A program made the translations under genes and the position numbers. From a virus, in the IMG/VR virus record IMGVR_UViG_3300042987_000761, positions 1 through 56,544 of that record: a stretch of 56,544 bases of DNA. One strand, 5' to 3'. Positions 1 through 9,356 of the stretch are shown here, piece after piece. The notes under the pieces were generated by a model. It was not told where the DNA came from. It saw only the letters and a program-made list of their open reading frames with translations, and searched no databases. The first letter of the stretch is position 1; the number at the start of each line of letters is the position of its first letter.

Positions 1-2914
1 GTCCTACATACGTTAAATCACCCGGCCCAATAATACCAGTTGTACCTGTCGTTCCCGTGGTACCTGTCGTTCCGGTAGTTCCGGTAGTTCCCGTGGTACC
101 TGTCGTTCCGGTAGTTCCGGTAGTTCCGGTAGTTCCGGTAGTTCCGGTAGTTCCGGTAGTACCTGTTGTTCCGGTAGTACCTGTTGTTCCGGTAGTACCT
201 GTTGTTCCGGTAGTACCCGATATAATACCCGGCATGACTACACCGAGATTTAAATCTAAATCTTCACTATCGTCTTTCTTTATGTCTGTTGGCTCTTCAG
301 GTTTATTAGTGATATCTTTAGTCTTGGTGAAAATCGTATCTTTACTATCGCTGGGTATTTCAAGACCGATTCGCTGAGCATCAGCGGGGTCTATCGCAAC
401 TGGCACTCCATCGGAGATTCTGAAAAAGCTGGCGTCTGAACCGCCTATCTTGCTGCCTTCGAGAACCTGATATTCGTACTGCTTGGTCTTTTGATCGTAT
501 ATTTGTGCGTAGGTTAATTTTGATCCATCAGGGAGTGTGCGCTCAACGAATTGGCCCTGAATAGGGTTGTCCTGCGCGTCGGTGTAGGACATCAAGCCGT
601 GCTCACCGCGTGTTCCTTTAAATTCGCCGATTACCACGTCGGTGTCGGCTTTGCCAAACAAATCACCGTATTGTATTTTGCCCGTGGCATCGTAACCGGC
701 CAGTTCAGCACCTACTTGAGTCTTGTAGTAGTCATCCACATTTTTGTATGTATCGGACAGATCCGAGACTAGATTTTCTCCTATCGGCGTACCGGTAATC
801 AGCGAACGACTGATAGAATCCGCAGCACCTGCGGCATAGGTAGCCGCTCTGCCGAATTTATCAGGATCCAAATCCGCTACGAATTGTTTAACTTTATCTT
901 TAGCTTGTGCGCCGACGAATGTAGCCGCGAGTGTTAGACCAAATGTCTCTAGAGGATCTTGGTTACCGAGCACCGCTGCGTTGAATCCTGCTGCCAGTGA
1001 TGAAGATATTGCATTCTCAACGGTTTTGGTGGATACCCCAGCTGCATCAGCGAGTTGCTTGATCCTAGTCGCACCTAAAGCCTCATCACCGGCACCCAAT
1101 ACATTTGAGGCTATGGGACCGGACATTGATTGCGCGAACCCGCCAACACCACCAACGATTGCACCTTTGACAGGATCGGCACCCACCAATGCATTAATAC
1201 CAGCATTGAATAAAGCACTACCCACGACATTCGCGGCAGTGCCGGACATTCCAATCGCGGTGCCGATTGCTTGACCCACACCCGGAAAGAACATGGGGAT
1301 CGCCATCGCGATCGTTGCAACCGCGTTGCTCTTGACTTGGTAAGGCGCGTTGTAATAAGTCGGGTCACCTTGTGGCACCAATTTATCACCCATCGCCTTA
1401 TACAATATCGATGCGTGATTGCCGGTGATATCCGGACGGTTCACCGCAGCTGAATCTTGCGGCGCAGTACCCACGGCACCGGACACTCTGTAAAAATCAC
1501 GCGTTCTTTCAGAGACCGCATCATAAAGCGCATTGCGATCAATCTCTGACGACGCTGGTCCATATTGGTATTTGATTTCACGCTTGAAATCATCAGGATT
1601 AATGCCTACCGCTCTCGCCAGTCCTTCGAGGTCCCCGGTGATCTGAGTGGTACCACCCATCGCTGGAACATTACGTTCAACACCGAATGCAGCGTTACCG
1701 CGAGCATATTGAGCGCTGTCCGACGCCGTGTCCCAACCCAGTGCGTTGTCATCGTTTACTGGATCGCCACCACCGATCATGTTAGTTCCGGCGGGTTGAA
1801 ACGCTTTGTCACTGTCGATCAGCTGGTCTAATATCCCGCGATTCAGAATCGGCATGCCATTCACGTTGCCGTATTGACCGCCGACACCGCGACCGGGCTT
1901 GTCGATCGGATCGCCGAGCGGAGTGAATACCGGCCCAAAATAATCACGTACCTGATCGTCTCGTAAGCCTGTCGCGCGAGCGACATCAGCACCAGTCAAA
2001 CCTTTAGATGCTGCATATTCCGCGATCTTGAATGGGTTATCTTCGTTCTCGTAAAAGAAATTATGTACATCACGACCGGAGATGTCTTTGTTTGCACCGA
2101 ACTTCAAGTCGCCGGTCATGTCGTACGAGAATCGACGAGCCATATCGGTCGGCGTGAGTTCACCTGACTTTAACTTTTCCGTCCAATACTGGAATCCGCC
2201 CGGATCGATGTTTTCGGCTCCGGTACCGAGTCCTGCACGACCATATAATCCGTAAATGGCTGCGGCTTGCTCTTCAGGAGTCTTCGGCACCCCAGCAGCA
2301 ACGTCAAATGCAGACACGAATTGATCGGGCGATATGCGGCCACTTTCAAGTTCACCAAGCCAATAATCATAACCCGGCTGGTCGATTGATGTCACGCCGG
2401 TGCCAATACCTGCTCTGCCCAAAACCCCGTATTGTTGCTGTATCAGACGATCTGCAGCAGTCCTATTCAATCCGGCGGTAATTGGTTGGATAGTCGGTGC
2501 GGTGCTTACTGTGGCTAGATTACTCGGTAGAGGACCAGCACTCTGCGTGATAACCGGCCCACCAAGTAAATTAATGGCAGGTGATTGAAGATTTCCACCG
2601 ACGTCAACAGGCGCTGGGGGACCCATAACATCTACCGGCCCACTATAACTCAGCGTTGGGGGCGTGGTGGCGGTTTGCGCTACTGACAATGGTGAGCTAC
2701 CAGATGATGCTACTGACAATGGTGAGCTACTAGATGATGCTACTGACAATGGTGCGGCTTGCGTTATCGGAGCAGAAGATGAGGCGTTTCTTGCTGCTTC
2801 TATCGCGGCTACTTCACGCATGATTGATTGCGCCTGCGCTAATCGCTGAGCACCGTCGGGTAGGCTGGCGAAGTAAGCTGCCGCTGCCGGATCTATATCT
2901 AAGGTAGGCGTCAT
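1..2914 (-). CDS. DUF4214-like, collagen-repeat virion protein (5' part, runs off left edge)
   Basis: An open frame starts at ATG 2914 and stays open to the window edge, giving at least 971 codons with no stop. Residues about 50-80 hold a short repeat (PLSVASS). Residues about 160-265 hold two copies of a pattern like DUF4214 (YG..GRAG.GTG...ID..G..YW...L.SG). Residues about 525-600 are Gly/Ala-rich and hydrophobic, as in membrane-interacting ejection proteins. The last visible part is a collagen-like run of Gly-Thr-Thr triplets. It follows the tail hub gene and, on a circular map, precedes the internal virion proteins at the right edge, so I infer an ejected or tail-tip protein. It may be the N-terminal part of the gene at the right edge. 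Exact function unknown. Confidence 0.85.
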   Translation of the reverse strand, partial: MTPTLDIDPAAAAYFASLPDGAQRLAQAQSIMREVAAIEAARNASSSAPITQAAPLSVASSSSSPLSVASSGSSPLSVAQTATTPPTLSYSGPVDVMGPPAPVDVGGNLQSPAINLLGGPVITQSAGPLPSNLATVSTAPTIQPITAGLNRTAADRLIQQQYGVLGRAGIGTGVTSIDQPGYDYWLGELESGRISPDQFVSAFDVAAGVPKTPEEQAAAIYGLYGRAGLGTGAENIDPGGFQYWTEKLKSGELTPTDMARRFSYDMTGDLKFGANKDISGRDVHNFFYENEDNPFKIAEYAASKGLTGADVARATGLRDDQVRDYFGPVFTPLGDPIDKPGRGVGGQYGNVNGMPILNRGILDQLIDSDKAFQPAGTNMIGGGDPVNDDNALGWDTASDSAQYARGNAAFGVERNVPAMGGTTQITGDLEGLARAVGINPDDFKREIKYQYGPASSEIDRNALYDAVSERTRDFYRVSGAVGTAPQDSAAVNRPDITGNHASILYKAMGDKLVPQGDPTYYNAPYQVKSNAVATIAMAIPMFFPGVGQAIGTAIGMSGTAANVVGSALFNAGINALVGADPVKGAIVGGVGGFAQSMSGPIASNVLGAGDEALGATRIKQLADAAGVSTKTVENAISSSLAAGFNAAVLGNQDPLETFGLTLAATFVGAQAKDKVKQFVADLDPDKFGRAATYAAGAADSISRSLITGTPIGENLVSDLSDTYKNVDDYYKTQVGAELAGYDATGKIQYGDLFGKADTDVVIGEFKGTRGEHGLMSYTDAQDNPIQGQFVERTLPDGSKLTYAQIYDQKTKQYEYQVLEGSKIGGSDASFFRISDGVPVAIDPADAQRIGLEIPSDSKDTIFTKTKDITNKPEEPTDIKKDDSEDLDLNLGVVMPGIISGTTGTTGTTGTTGTTGTTGTTGTTGTTGTTGTTGTTGTTGTTGTTGTTGTTGTTGTTGTTGIIGPGDLTYVG
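38..217 (-). repeat. 9-bp tandem repeat encoding 20 Gly-Thr-Thr triplets
   Basis: Twenty consecutive Gly-Thr-Thr codon triplets (180 bp) are read on the minus strand, flanked by Gly-Ile-Ile triplets on both sides. The codons vary (GGA/GGT, ACT/ACC/ACA/ACG), so the repeat is conserved at protein level rather than being a fresh DNA expansion. Collagen-like Gly-X-Y runs occur in phage tail proteins and form trimeric rods. Confidence 0.95.
2679..2755 (-). repeat. 30-bp tandem repeat, about 2.6 copies
   Basis: Copies begin at 2679, 2709 and 2739, the last truncated. The unit encodes a Pro-Leu-Ser-Val-Ala-Ser linker in the N-terminal part of the DUF4214-like protein. The near identity of the copies suggests recent slippage. 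Confidence 0.9.
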
Positions 2915-2924
2915 TTCTAAACCT

Positions 2925-3173
2925 TTACATTCTAGGGCTTATAATGCCCACCAATGCCTCTGCCCAATTTTCCCAATCGTCGTATTGATACGGATCAGGA
3001 ATCCCCTCGTTCGTGAATACATCTATAGCTTTAAGTCCCGCTGCCCAGTCTTTCCATTTCGTACTTGCTGTAGGAATAGACAAATTCTGTGCCGCGTATA
3101 GTTCGACCATTAGAGATGCCCAAGATTCGAATGTGTGATATCGTGGGTCATAAATAATAGCGACGTCAGTCAT
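2925..3173 (-). CDS. small tail-associated protein
   Basis: 82 aa, with no signal peptide or membrane segment. It is rich in aromatic residues, with a repeated W/A pattern ([29 protein letters not shown]). Proteins of this type commonly sit directly after the tail hub gene in short-tailed phages. The start codon abuts the stop of the tail hub gene (3173), consistent with translational coupling. A virion role is inferred from context; biochemical function unknown. Confidence 0.8.
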   Translation of the reverse strand: MTDVAIIYDPRYHTFESWASLMVELYAAQNLSIPTASTKWKDWAAGLKAIDVFTNEGIPDPYQYDDWENWAEALVGIISPRM

Positions 3174-5149
3174 TAGTAACCTCTCACATCACCGATATCA
3201 GCATTTAGCAAAATGCGACCGGTTTGATATGTACCACCCACCACGTTCGATACAAAGCGGAGTCTCAATTCACGCCGTTGTTCCTTCATGTCGATTTTAT
3301 TCGTGTTTGCATCAAATACGTATGCGCTAGACACTTGGTCTTGTGACTGAGCGTATGGCCTACCGGTTACATATAATGACATTTCTCCGGTCATAATAAA
3401 ATCAGGCTCTACCCTTTCCAGTCTTAACCAGTTATTATCTCCGACTAACGATGGCTGGGACGGACCTCCTGATACCAGACCTAGATCGTTGGTCTCAAAA
3501 TAGCTCTCTATCGCGTATGGGATGTTATTTCGGATCTCATCATTACCAAATTCGTGTTGCCACAGAGATACATAACTCTGGGTGAAATCAACCGTTACTT
3601 GAAAATTCGACCCGCCCGGAATCACTGCAGATAAAACGTCTCCAGCGGTATAAGAGAGGCCTCTATCATCAAGTATCACGGCGGTTACAACACCACCAAC
3701 CACCGTGATGCTTGCGGTCGCACCGGATCCCGTGCCACCGGTTAATGGCAGGTAAGGATATGATCCGTCTGTATATCCCGATCCGGCGTTGCTTAAGGTC
3801 AGGGTACCTATAGCCCCCACACCATTTATGGTGGTTCCAGCGTTTATCGGGTATTGAAATACTTGCGAGAAATAACCCGCTGATCTACCAGCACCTGATG
3901 CTTGACCAGCATCATACCACTTCTGTTCACGCACATTGTATATGATAGCGTCGTTACATTCAGTCGAAGACCCACGTGGATAGAACCACCAAATCTCTCC
4001 GTACCGAGGAACTTTCGTCGCATAAATCTTCTGACGCTGCGAGTAATTTAAGTTATCGAAGAAGTAATTCTGATTAAAATCATTCTCGATCTCTTTGACC
4101 ACACCATTGTAAAGCAAGAAGCGGTCAACGCCACACCAATAATATATACCGTCATATTCGATGACTGATTGGGAAGAAATAATCGAAGACTGGCTCGATA
4201 TAATGTCGTATCGCCAATATTGAGCCGGAGTGCCGACGCCGCCAATAAATGACACGCGCACTAAACTGTCCAAGCTCCAAAACAAGCCAGACGGCGCGTT
4301 ACTACCACCACGCACTGGTAATCCTTTAACGATTTTACCAGTCGCAACGTTGGTTTCATTAGCATCGGCGGACACCCAATCATTAATATTACCCGCTGAG
4401 CAGTTTTTAATCAGCCCATCATTACCGTATATAAACACATATGGATGCAGCACTGCTACCCCACCAGACACCGATATGTTGTTGTCGAACGTAGCAGTGA
4501 TCGTAGCAGAAGCGCTCGCGTTAGCAGACATGGTTACAGTCGTACTGACCACAGACACTACTGTAGTTCCACTCGGGATACCGGTGCCGGATATTGTCTG
4601 ACCCGCCCCGATCAAGATATTCGCGGCAGCAAGAGTTACTGTATTCAGACCGATCGTGGTGGTAACAGTATCTGTAAACACCCCTATCTTCGATAATGAA
4701 GTGCCGGTAATAGGACCCGCTAGAACCGGAGTGTTGAAGGTACTGTCAATGTACTGGAGATTATGACCGGGGTGTGCTAATAAAGTCGCAGCACCACCCG
4801 CAATGTCTGTGAACGAATCGAATTGCCATAAATTTAAATTATCAGGCACGAAATCAGACAACGTAAGATCTATAAGTCCTGAACCCACGCCGTTATTATT
4901 TACTGACAGCGACTGAACACCATCGCGATACCCGTTGAACACTATTGAGAATGCATTCTGCGGTGTTACGTATATACCCCTCGATAGTCCAGCTAAATCA
5001 TTTACTATTTCTCGATAACCACCCATCTTCCGTGGTCGATTTCGCTGAAACCGCACCCACCGCCCATCTGAATAAAATTGTTTATCAAAAACCGTACCAT
5101 CGCGTTGAATTCCAGCGATAGTATCCAATGCGAATACCTTAGCGGTCAT
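3173..5149 (-). CDS. tail hub / head-to-tail stabilisation protein
   Basis: 658 aa. The N-terminus (DGRWVRFQRNRPRKMGGYRE) and later aromatic blade-like segments (YDIISSQSSII, RYGEIWWFYPRG) match the tail hub proteins of P22-like short-tailed phages (gp10-like family). Two inserts interrupt it: a Thr/Val/Ala-rich stretch at about residues 155-225 and a Gly-rich repeat-like segment at about 445-510 (GAGYTDG-type). These look like surface domains added to the hub. ATGA overlap with the upstream gene. Expected location: the tail machine beneath the portal. Confidence 0.75.
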   Translation of the reverse strand: MTAKVFALDTIAGIQRDGTVFDKQFYSDGRWVRFQRNRPRKMGGYREIVNDLAGLSRGIYVTPQNAFSIVFNGYRDGVQSLSVNNNGVGSGLIDLTLSDFVPDNLNLWQFDSFTDIAGGAATLLAHPGHNLQYIDSTFNTPVLAGPITGTSLSKIGVFTDTVTTTIGLNTVTLAAANILIGAGQTISGTGIPSGTTVVSVVSTTVTMSANASASATITATFDNNISVSGGVAVLHPYVFIYGNDGLIKNCSAGNINDWVSADANETNVATGKIVKGLPVRGGSNAPSGLFWSLDSLVRVSFIGGVGTPAQYWRYDIISSQSSIISSQSVIEYDGIYYWCGVDRFLLYNGVVKEIENDFNQNYFFDNLNYSQRQKIYATKVPRYGEIWWFYPRGSSTECNDAIIYNVREQKWYDAGQASGAGRSAGYFSQVFQYPINAGTTINGVGAIGTLTLSNAGSGYTDGSYPYLPLTGGTGSGATASITVVGGVVTAVILDDRGLSYTAGDVLSAVIPGGSNFQVTVDFTQSYVSLWQHEFGNDEIRNNIPYAIESYFETNDLGLVSGGPSQPSLVGDNNWLRLERVEPDFIMTGEMSLYVTGRPYAQSQDQVSSAYVFDANTNKIDMKEQRRELRLRFVSNVVGGTYQTGRILLNADIGDVRGY

Positions 5150-6387
5150 GAGAACACGCCTCCGGTAATGCCCTGAGTGAATGTGCCAGTACCAGTAACC
5201 TCTATCCCGTTGGCGTCTACATCGACGATCTGATTAGTAAGCACTGTAATCCCGAATCGACCCACTCCCGGCCTAAATACACCAGTATTAGTTTCATTTG
5301 CGAAATATAGAGACGGATTGGCTGCTGATCCATTAACTAGCGAGAAACTACTAGCGCCCGACTGCACGGTGTTTGCGTTAAAAAAGTTCGTACCATCGCA
5401 AATCAATGTTGAGCTTTGGCCAGCAGGTACAACGGCGTCTGCACCACCCGGAGCACCCGTGGTGATAGTAAGCGAAAAACCATTACTGGTGACGGTGTTA
5501 TAAATTACGTAGAAGCTCACGACTGGTGGATAAGTGACCACCACGGCACTTGATAAATTACCCACATATTCATGAATGAGGTTCGACGCTTCATTAGCAG
5601 TAAGAGTGTAAGCTCCTCCGGTGACCGATTTTACTAATGCAGAAAAATTATAAGTGGTGCTGCGGCCAAATCCAACAGTCACAAAAGCGGTACCAGTACA
5701 TAATATGAATGCCGAATCTGCTGGCTGGAACGTTTTCGTGGGAAGTCCGTCTATTAATTCACCACCCGTGGTGTTAACCACTAAAGTACCAGTGCCATTG
5801 TTCTTAAGTAATGTAAACCAGTTATTCCCTAAAGTCGTGGCAGCAGGCAGAGTAGCAGACCCAGCACCACTCGCATATACTAAAGTAGATGCCCGATCGG
5901 TCGCCACAAATGTGTAGCCACTTGATATATTGCTAGTTGGGTGCGATTGATTCAGAGTGGCACCAGAAGCAAGAAGTCCTAGCCCGGCGAGACTTGACGC
6001 ATCAGGTGAAGATGTACCAACACCGAAAGCAATGATACCCCAAGTACCTGCCTCGGTCGCATTGGCGGTAATGTAGATATAGCGGGTTTGGCCGGCAGTG
6101 ATAGATGCTATCGTATTACCATCAAAATCTGCTACTGTAAAAGTGTTAGCCCCAGTATTTCGGATGAGTGCATCATTCCCAACCGATGTCTGGTTTGCCG
6201 GTGGCATTCGCAATGTTAGCGATCCTACGGTTGCGTTCACATCCATTATGCGAGCCGCGTAGTTCGGCGTCGCGTTGCCGTTGATGGGCCAAGAAAGTGT
6301 GGTGTTCGCGGATAAAGTTACAGACCGATAAGCTACATCTGTCGGCTGGATGACCTGACCGGTGAATGGAGAAACGTAGGATGTCAT
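5146..6387 (-). CDS. tail fibre-like structural protein
   Basis: 413 aa, rich in Thr, Ser, Gly, Asn and Val, with no membrane segments. It shows repeated short beta patterns such as NNGTGTLVVNTTGGE and SLYFANETNTGVFRPGVGRFG; the latter resembles segments seen near the C-termini of phage tail fibres. It lies between the tail adaptor and tail hub genes and overlaps both by ATGA, so a tail needle, appendage or fibre role is inferred. The receptor is unknown. Confidence 0.7.
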   Translation of the reverse strand: MTSYVSPFTGQVIQPTDVAYRSVTLSANTTLSWPINGNATPNYAARIMDVNATVGSLTLRMPPANQTSVGNDALIRNTGANTFTVADFDGNTIASITAGQTRYIYITANATEAGTWGIIAFGVGTSSPDASSLAGLGLLASGATLNQSHPTSNISSGYTFVATDRASTLVYASGAGSATLPAATTLGNNWFTLLKNNGTGTLVVNTTGGELIDGLPTKTFQPADSAFILCTGTAFVTVGFGRSTTYNFSALVKSVTGGAYTLTANEASNLIHEYVGNLSSAVVVTYPPVVSFYVIYNTVTSNGFSLTITTGAPGGADAVVPAGQSSTLICDGTNFFNANTVQSGASSFSLVNGSAANPSLYFANETNTGVFRPGVGRFGITVLTNQIVDVDANGIEVTGTGTFTQGITGGVFS

Positions 6388-7019
6388 GTATCAAGCACCG
6401 TAGCTTGGCGGTCACCAATGCGGGTGACGTCTTCGTTTTTAAGAGACGCTATCACTTGCGTGTACATAGCCTGCCATAGTGCTACCCGCGAGTCATTCTT
6501 AAGGAATGGCATTGCTTGTAACAAAGAACCATAAAGCATCGCCTGAGGAGCATATTCCGTAAACCAGTTTGACTGATTTGAAGAATCTAACGGTTGAACT
6601 CGCTCGTAATACAATACTTCAAAGTCATAATTGGCGTCCGGCGTTGGACCGACGATCCAGTTTTCAAAGTCATAATCCCCATAGTACAGCGGTGTATCTT
6701 GGCTTGAAGGATTATCAGCATATTCACGGATATACTCATACTTCCTCAGAAATACCGGTTGACGCACACCATTCACGGTGATATTCATCGATACCGTTTT
6801 GCGCCACCGAGCTGGCTTCGCGATGATGGCGGTTCCTTGAACCATCTGAGCGGTCTGCACCGTTAGATTTCCGAGGAATTTGATGTCTGACGCCAGCGTT
6901 TGCTCGGCGAGCATAATGAAAGTAGGAATTTTGTCTACCGTTGCGGTGTCGGTACGCTCCAGATAGCTCTGGATATCGGCCACCAACGAATTGTATGTCA
7001 TCACCGCTGCAGCTGGCAT
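6384..7019 (-). CDS. head-tail adaptor-like protein
   Basis: 211 aa. The start is set at ATG 7019 because AAAGGA lies just upstream; an earlier in-frame codon at 7043 has no ribosome site. Key patterns are YNSLVADIQSYLERTD, IPTFIMLAEQTLASDIKFLG and KPARWRKTVSM, seen in small adaptor-type proteins encoded next to tail hub genes in short-tailed phages. It is the first gene after the lysis cassette and has its own promoter at 7055-7083. Assignment to the adaptor ring is inference. Confidence 0.75.
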   Translation of the reverse strand: MPAAAVMTYNSLVADIQSYLERTDTATVDKIPTFIMLAEQTLASDIKFLGNLTVQTAQMVQGTAIIAKPARWRKTVSMNITVNGVRQPVFLRKYEYIREYADNPSSQDTPLYYGDYDFENWIVGPTPDANYDFEVLYYERVQPLDSSNQSNWFTEYAPQAMLYGSLLQAMPFLKNDSRVALWQAMYTQVIASLKNEDVTRIGDRQATVLDT

Positions 7020-7054
7020 GATGGTCCTTTCGTATCGAAGCAACGGGGTATCAT

Positions 7055-7083
7055 ATTATATCACGCCTTTTGTATATCGGCAA
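7055..7083 (-). promoter_or_regulatory. sigma70-type promoter with extended -10
   Basis: On the minus strand TTGCCG (7078-7083) is separated by exactly 17 nt from TATAAT (7055-7060), with a TGN extended -10. It lies in the gap between the spanin genes and the tail adaptor gene and would start a tail/ejection transcript independent of the lysis genes. Confidence 0.7.
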
Positions 7084-7092
7084 TTCAAGGAA

Positions 7093-7584
7093 TCACTGTT
7101 TTACACTATCGGCCAGCATCTGCCTTACTTGGTTATACTGTCTGACGCACTGGTCGTAGTCGGCTTGGAGCTTTGCGGCTGAGGCACTGTACCCTGCAAG
7201 AAACTCTCCATCTCGGCGAGCCAATTCCGCTCCTGAGGCTGCGACGCAAGCGGGGGTGGTACTGGACACGGTACTTGGGTTACTGGGGCGCTCGGGACGC
7301 TCCGGCCTGTTGCGCAGGCTGCTAGAAAGAGAGGCAAAACGGCTATTAATCTTTTGTATTTCACGATCCTTCTCCAGTCGTATATGTTCGGCCTCATTTT
7401 GCATAATCTGCTCTTTTTTCCGAGCAAGTTCTATTTCTCGGGCGCGGTCTTCTGCTAATTTTCGCATTTGCTCATCCCACTGCTGCTGGACGAACCCTTG
7501 ACCGGCATTATAACCTTTATAATACGAGGCTGAAGCCACCGCCACCAAAGCTACGACCATCGCGAGGAGTTTATACGGATTCAT
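7093..7584 (-). CDS. Rz: i-spanin (Rz-like)
   Basis: 163 aa from ATG 7584, which overlaps the stop of the upstream gene by ATGA. One N-terminal inner-membrane segment (about residues 5-25, LLAMVVALVAVASASYY) is followed by a long charged coiled coil (about 35-90). This is the normal architecture of an inner-membrane spanin. A lipoprotein gene is embedded in another frame inside it, the classic Rz/Rz1 arrangement. With the outer-membrane partner it would fuse the two membranes after endolysin attack, the last step of Gram-negative lysis. Confidence 0.88.
   Translation of the reverse strand: MNPYKLLAMVVALVAVASASYYKGYNAGQGFVQQQWDEQMRKLAEDRAREIELARKKEQIMQNEAEHIRLEKDREIQKINSRFASLSSSLRNRPERPERPSNPSTVSSTTPACVAASGAELARRDGEFLAGYSASAAKLQADYDQCVRQYNQVRQMLADSVKQ
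7125..7364 (-). CDS. Rz1: o-spanin lipoprotein (Rz1-like), embedded in Rz
   Basis: Lies wholly within the Rz gene in another frame. I choose GTG 7364 (79 aa) because GGAG sits 7 nt upstream and gives an ideal lipoprotein signal (KYKRLIAVLPLFLAAC) with lipobox LAAC. Upstream starts at 7397 or 7427 would add an unusual charged leader. The mature part is Pro-rich (SAPVTQVPCPVPPP), typical of Rz1. It would be anchored in the outer membrane and bind the Rz coiled coil. Confidence 0.88.
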   Translation of the reverse strand: MKYKRLIAVLPLFLAACATGRSVPSAPVTQVPCPVPPPLASQPQERNWLAEMESFLQGTVPQPQSSKPTTTSASDSITK

Positions 7585-7769
7585 TTCGGGGGTACTTTTG
7601 TACCGTCGAGCTTCTGATGAATCTTTACGTCCCGACACACCTTAACCACCTTCCCTTTTTTATCCTTCTCTTCGTGACACACTTTCTTGGTTTCAGCAGC
7701 GTGGATCTGAAATACTAAAAACAGGCTTAATAGAACGGTCGCAATCATGCGGGAATATAGCAGGATCAT
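7581..7769 (-). CDS. small secreted protein in lysis cassette
   Basis: 62 aa. GGAG lies 5 nt before ATG 7769, which overlaps the holin-like stop by ATGA. It has a clear signal peptide (hydrophobic to about residue 23, then HAAETKK). The mature part is about 38 aa, very Lys-rich, with two Cys (KKVCHEEKDKK, KVCRDVK). It is probably periplasmic. Its place between holin and spanin genes suggests a lysis accessory role; I recognise no family. Confidence 0.75.
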   Translation of the reverse strand: MILLYSRMIATVLLSLFLVFQIHAAETKKVCHEEKDKKGKVVKVCRDVKIHQKLDGTKVPPK

Positions 7770-8263
7770 GTTATCTCCGGGTGGGGTGGTTGAACAGGGG
7801 CGGGTTTACCGTTATAACCGGTGGACACTGGCGCACCCGCAGATACCGGATCTAGGGTAGGTTCATTCCTTGCCCAATCCGGTGCAGTACCCTTGCTGGT
7901 CCATGTTTCACGTGAACCGCCTGACGATTTCGGTGCCGGTTGTGGCTTGTCTTCGCGCTCTTCTTTGGTGCTCAGATTAGGCGGCACGAACTGCGGAAGA
8001 GCGTCTTTTCCTTTTACCGCCAATAATGTCGCAAGGGATCCTAGGATGTACTTCGACATATCCGACAGGATGAGAAAAAATTGTTTATCGGCAGGAGCCA
8101 TCCCAGACATCGGTTGAGTGACGAACACGACCGAATACAGGCTAACACCCACCATGATGATAACTGTGCAGCAAAAGGTGATCGCGATGCAGAACTTAAT
8201 TACCGCATCGTGTTGTTCCTGTGTCAGGGCAAGAAATTGGCTGATTAGCTTTAGCGGGTTCAT
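7766..8263 (-). CDS. holin-like membrane protein
   Basis: 165 aa. Two hydrophobic helices are visible, about residues 24-50 (FCIAITFCCTVIIMVGVSLY) and 72-84 (YILGSLATLLAV), followed by a Pro-rich polar C-terminal tail of about 75 residues. Size and neighbours (endolysin upstream, spanins downstream) fit a two-helix holin. The long Pro-rich tail is unusual for holins and may regulate timing. Function inferred from topology and context. Confidence 0.7.
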   Translation of the reverse strand: MNPLKLISQFLALTQEQHDAVIKFCIAITFCCTVIIMVGVSLYSVVFVTQPMSGMAPADKQFFLILSDMSKYILGSLATLLAVKGKDALPQFVPPNLSTKEEREDKPQPAPKSSGGSRETWTSKGTAPDWARNEPTLDPVSAGAPVSTGYNGKPAPVQPPHPEIT

Positions 8264-8447
8264 TCTGCTCTACCTTTGCATCCTCGGGTTTAGTCAGCTG
8301 ATCGGGGCAAGTTCCGGTGCTGCTGCAATATGGCCTTTTGCATTCTTTCTTCTCCCAGTTCTCTGGATCCTGACACGGGTACCTGAAACGGTCACACCCG
8401 TTAAGCCATACGACCACCAGAATCAATAATATTAAGCGCAACCGCAT
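8196..8447 (-). CDS. Cys-rich lipoprotein of the lysis region
   Basis: 83 aa from ATG 8447. The N-terminus RLRLILLILVVVWLNGC is a lipoprotein signal with lipobox LNGC. The mature domain is Cys-rich (CDRFRYPCQDPENWEKKEC, then YCSSTGTCPD), consistent with disulphides in the periplasm. It overlaps the endolysin 3' end by 47 nt and the holin-like gene by 68 nt. I recall similar small lipoproteins next to lysis genes in other phages. A superinfection-exclusion or lysis role is possible but unproven. Confidence 0.8.
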   Translation of the reverse strand: MRLRLILLILVVVWLNGCDRFRYPCQDPENWEKKECKRPYCSSTGTCPDQLTKPEDAKVEQNEPAKANQPISCPDTGTTRCGN

Positions 8448-9054
8448 AATGATGTTCCCTATCTTTGAGTCCAATAGTACCACCGTTGATACGTTTTGTC
8501 ATGGTCATGATATCCGCGTCATCGGCCAGCTTGTTCAGTTTATTAGTCTCCCAAAACCAGCATGCACTTTGAGCAGCCCCTTCAAAGGTCTGGGTATATT
8601 CGGCGGCTTCTTCAGGTGTTATCTCCAGTGATGACGCGAACCAGAAGTAATTATCTTTTCCGGTCAGCTGAATCAAACCGCGACCACGGTACCGATACCC
8701 ATCTCCGGAAGCCTCATCACCATTACCCATGCGGTTGGCGTATACTCGATTTGCGATCTTTTCGGGCGACCGAGCGTAGGCCTTGGCGGTCACTTCATCT
8801 TTGAAGTATTTCTCAAATGTTTTCATCAGACCAGAGGCGCTATAATTCAGATTCTCGCTTAGAAATACAAAACCGCCTGATTCGTGGGCGCATTGCGCAA
8901 TGAATGCGGCGATCCTTTTTGGGGTGTTTATCTCATACTCTTCTAGCAGAGATCTACCATTTAGTTCGGTTTGCGGCCCAAATAACGTGTCGAACCACTG
9001 ATCACCATATTTACTGTTTGGTATAAATTTCTTGAATGCCTGACGGGTGATCAT
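8401..9054 (-). CDS. endolysin, GH19 chitinase-like muramidase
   Basis: 217 aa. Motifs of the glycoside hydrolase 19 / lysozyme-like endolysin family: IAAFIAQCAHESGGF (catalytic Glu about 58), LSENLNYSASGL (second acidic residue about 67) and YRYRGRGLIQLTGKDNY (about 119-135). It would cleave the peptidoglycan glycan strand. No signal peptide, so it needs the holin. ATG overlaps the previous stop (ATGA at 9051-9054). Confidence 0.92.
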   Translation of the reverse strand: MITRQAFKKFIPNSKYGDQWFDTLFGPQTELNGRSLLEEYEINTPKRIAAFIAQCAHESGGFVFLSENLNYSASGLMKTFEKYFKDEVTAKAYARSPEKIANRVYANRMGNGDEASGDGYRYRGRGLIQLTGKDNYFWFASSLEITPEEAAEYTQTFEGAAQSACWFWETNKLNKLADDADIMTMTKRINGGTIGLKDREHHYAVALNIIDSGGRMA

Positions 9055-9356
9055 TGTCCGTACATCCTTTCAATCTGTATTTCTTTGCGCAGTTCCCGCA
9101 TCTTCTTGACTTCTTGCACCGCCGCTTGTGTCGCGTAATACATGTCGTAGTACATAAAAGCTAACACCGGCATCACAATGAAAAACATCAGCAGTACAGC
9201 CAGCACTACCACGATAAGTGACCAAGGTACATCCTCTGGATTGCGCTTTTCGTTGTCAGCCACATTAGGAACCCCGCCCAAACTACTACGAAAATTACTG
9301 CTGAAACCCACACCGCTTTTGCCCTGAGTTCCGCTATTCTTCTTTTGCGTCGCCAT
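9051..9356 (-). CDS. membrane protein of unknown function, overlaps previous gene by about 150 nt
   Basis: 101 aa with a polar N-terminus, one strong transmembrane segment at about residues 46-69 (LIVVVLAVLLMFFIVMPVLAF) and a charged helical C-terminus (VQEVKKMRELRKEIQIER). Its first 50 codons overlap the 3' end of the 9206-9901 gene in a different frame. Position just upstream of the endolysin suggests a lysis or tail role. No family recognised. Confidence 0.7.
   Translation of the reverse strand: MATQKKNSGTQGKSGVGFSSNFRSSLGGVPNVADNEKRNPEDVPWSLIVVVLAVLLMFFIVMPVLAFMYYDMYYATQAAVQEVKKMRELRKEIQIERMYGQ

Noticed and set aside
57-377. Plus-strand open frame of Val-Pro repeats
   Set aside because: It is the mirror of the Gly-Thr-Thr coding repeat on the minus strand; no ribosome site or promoter.
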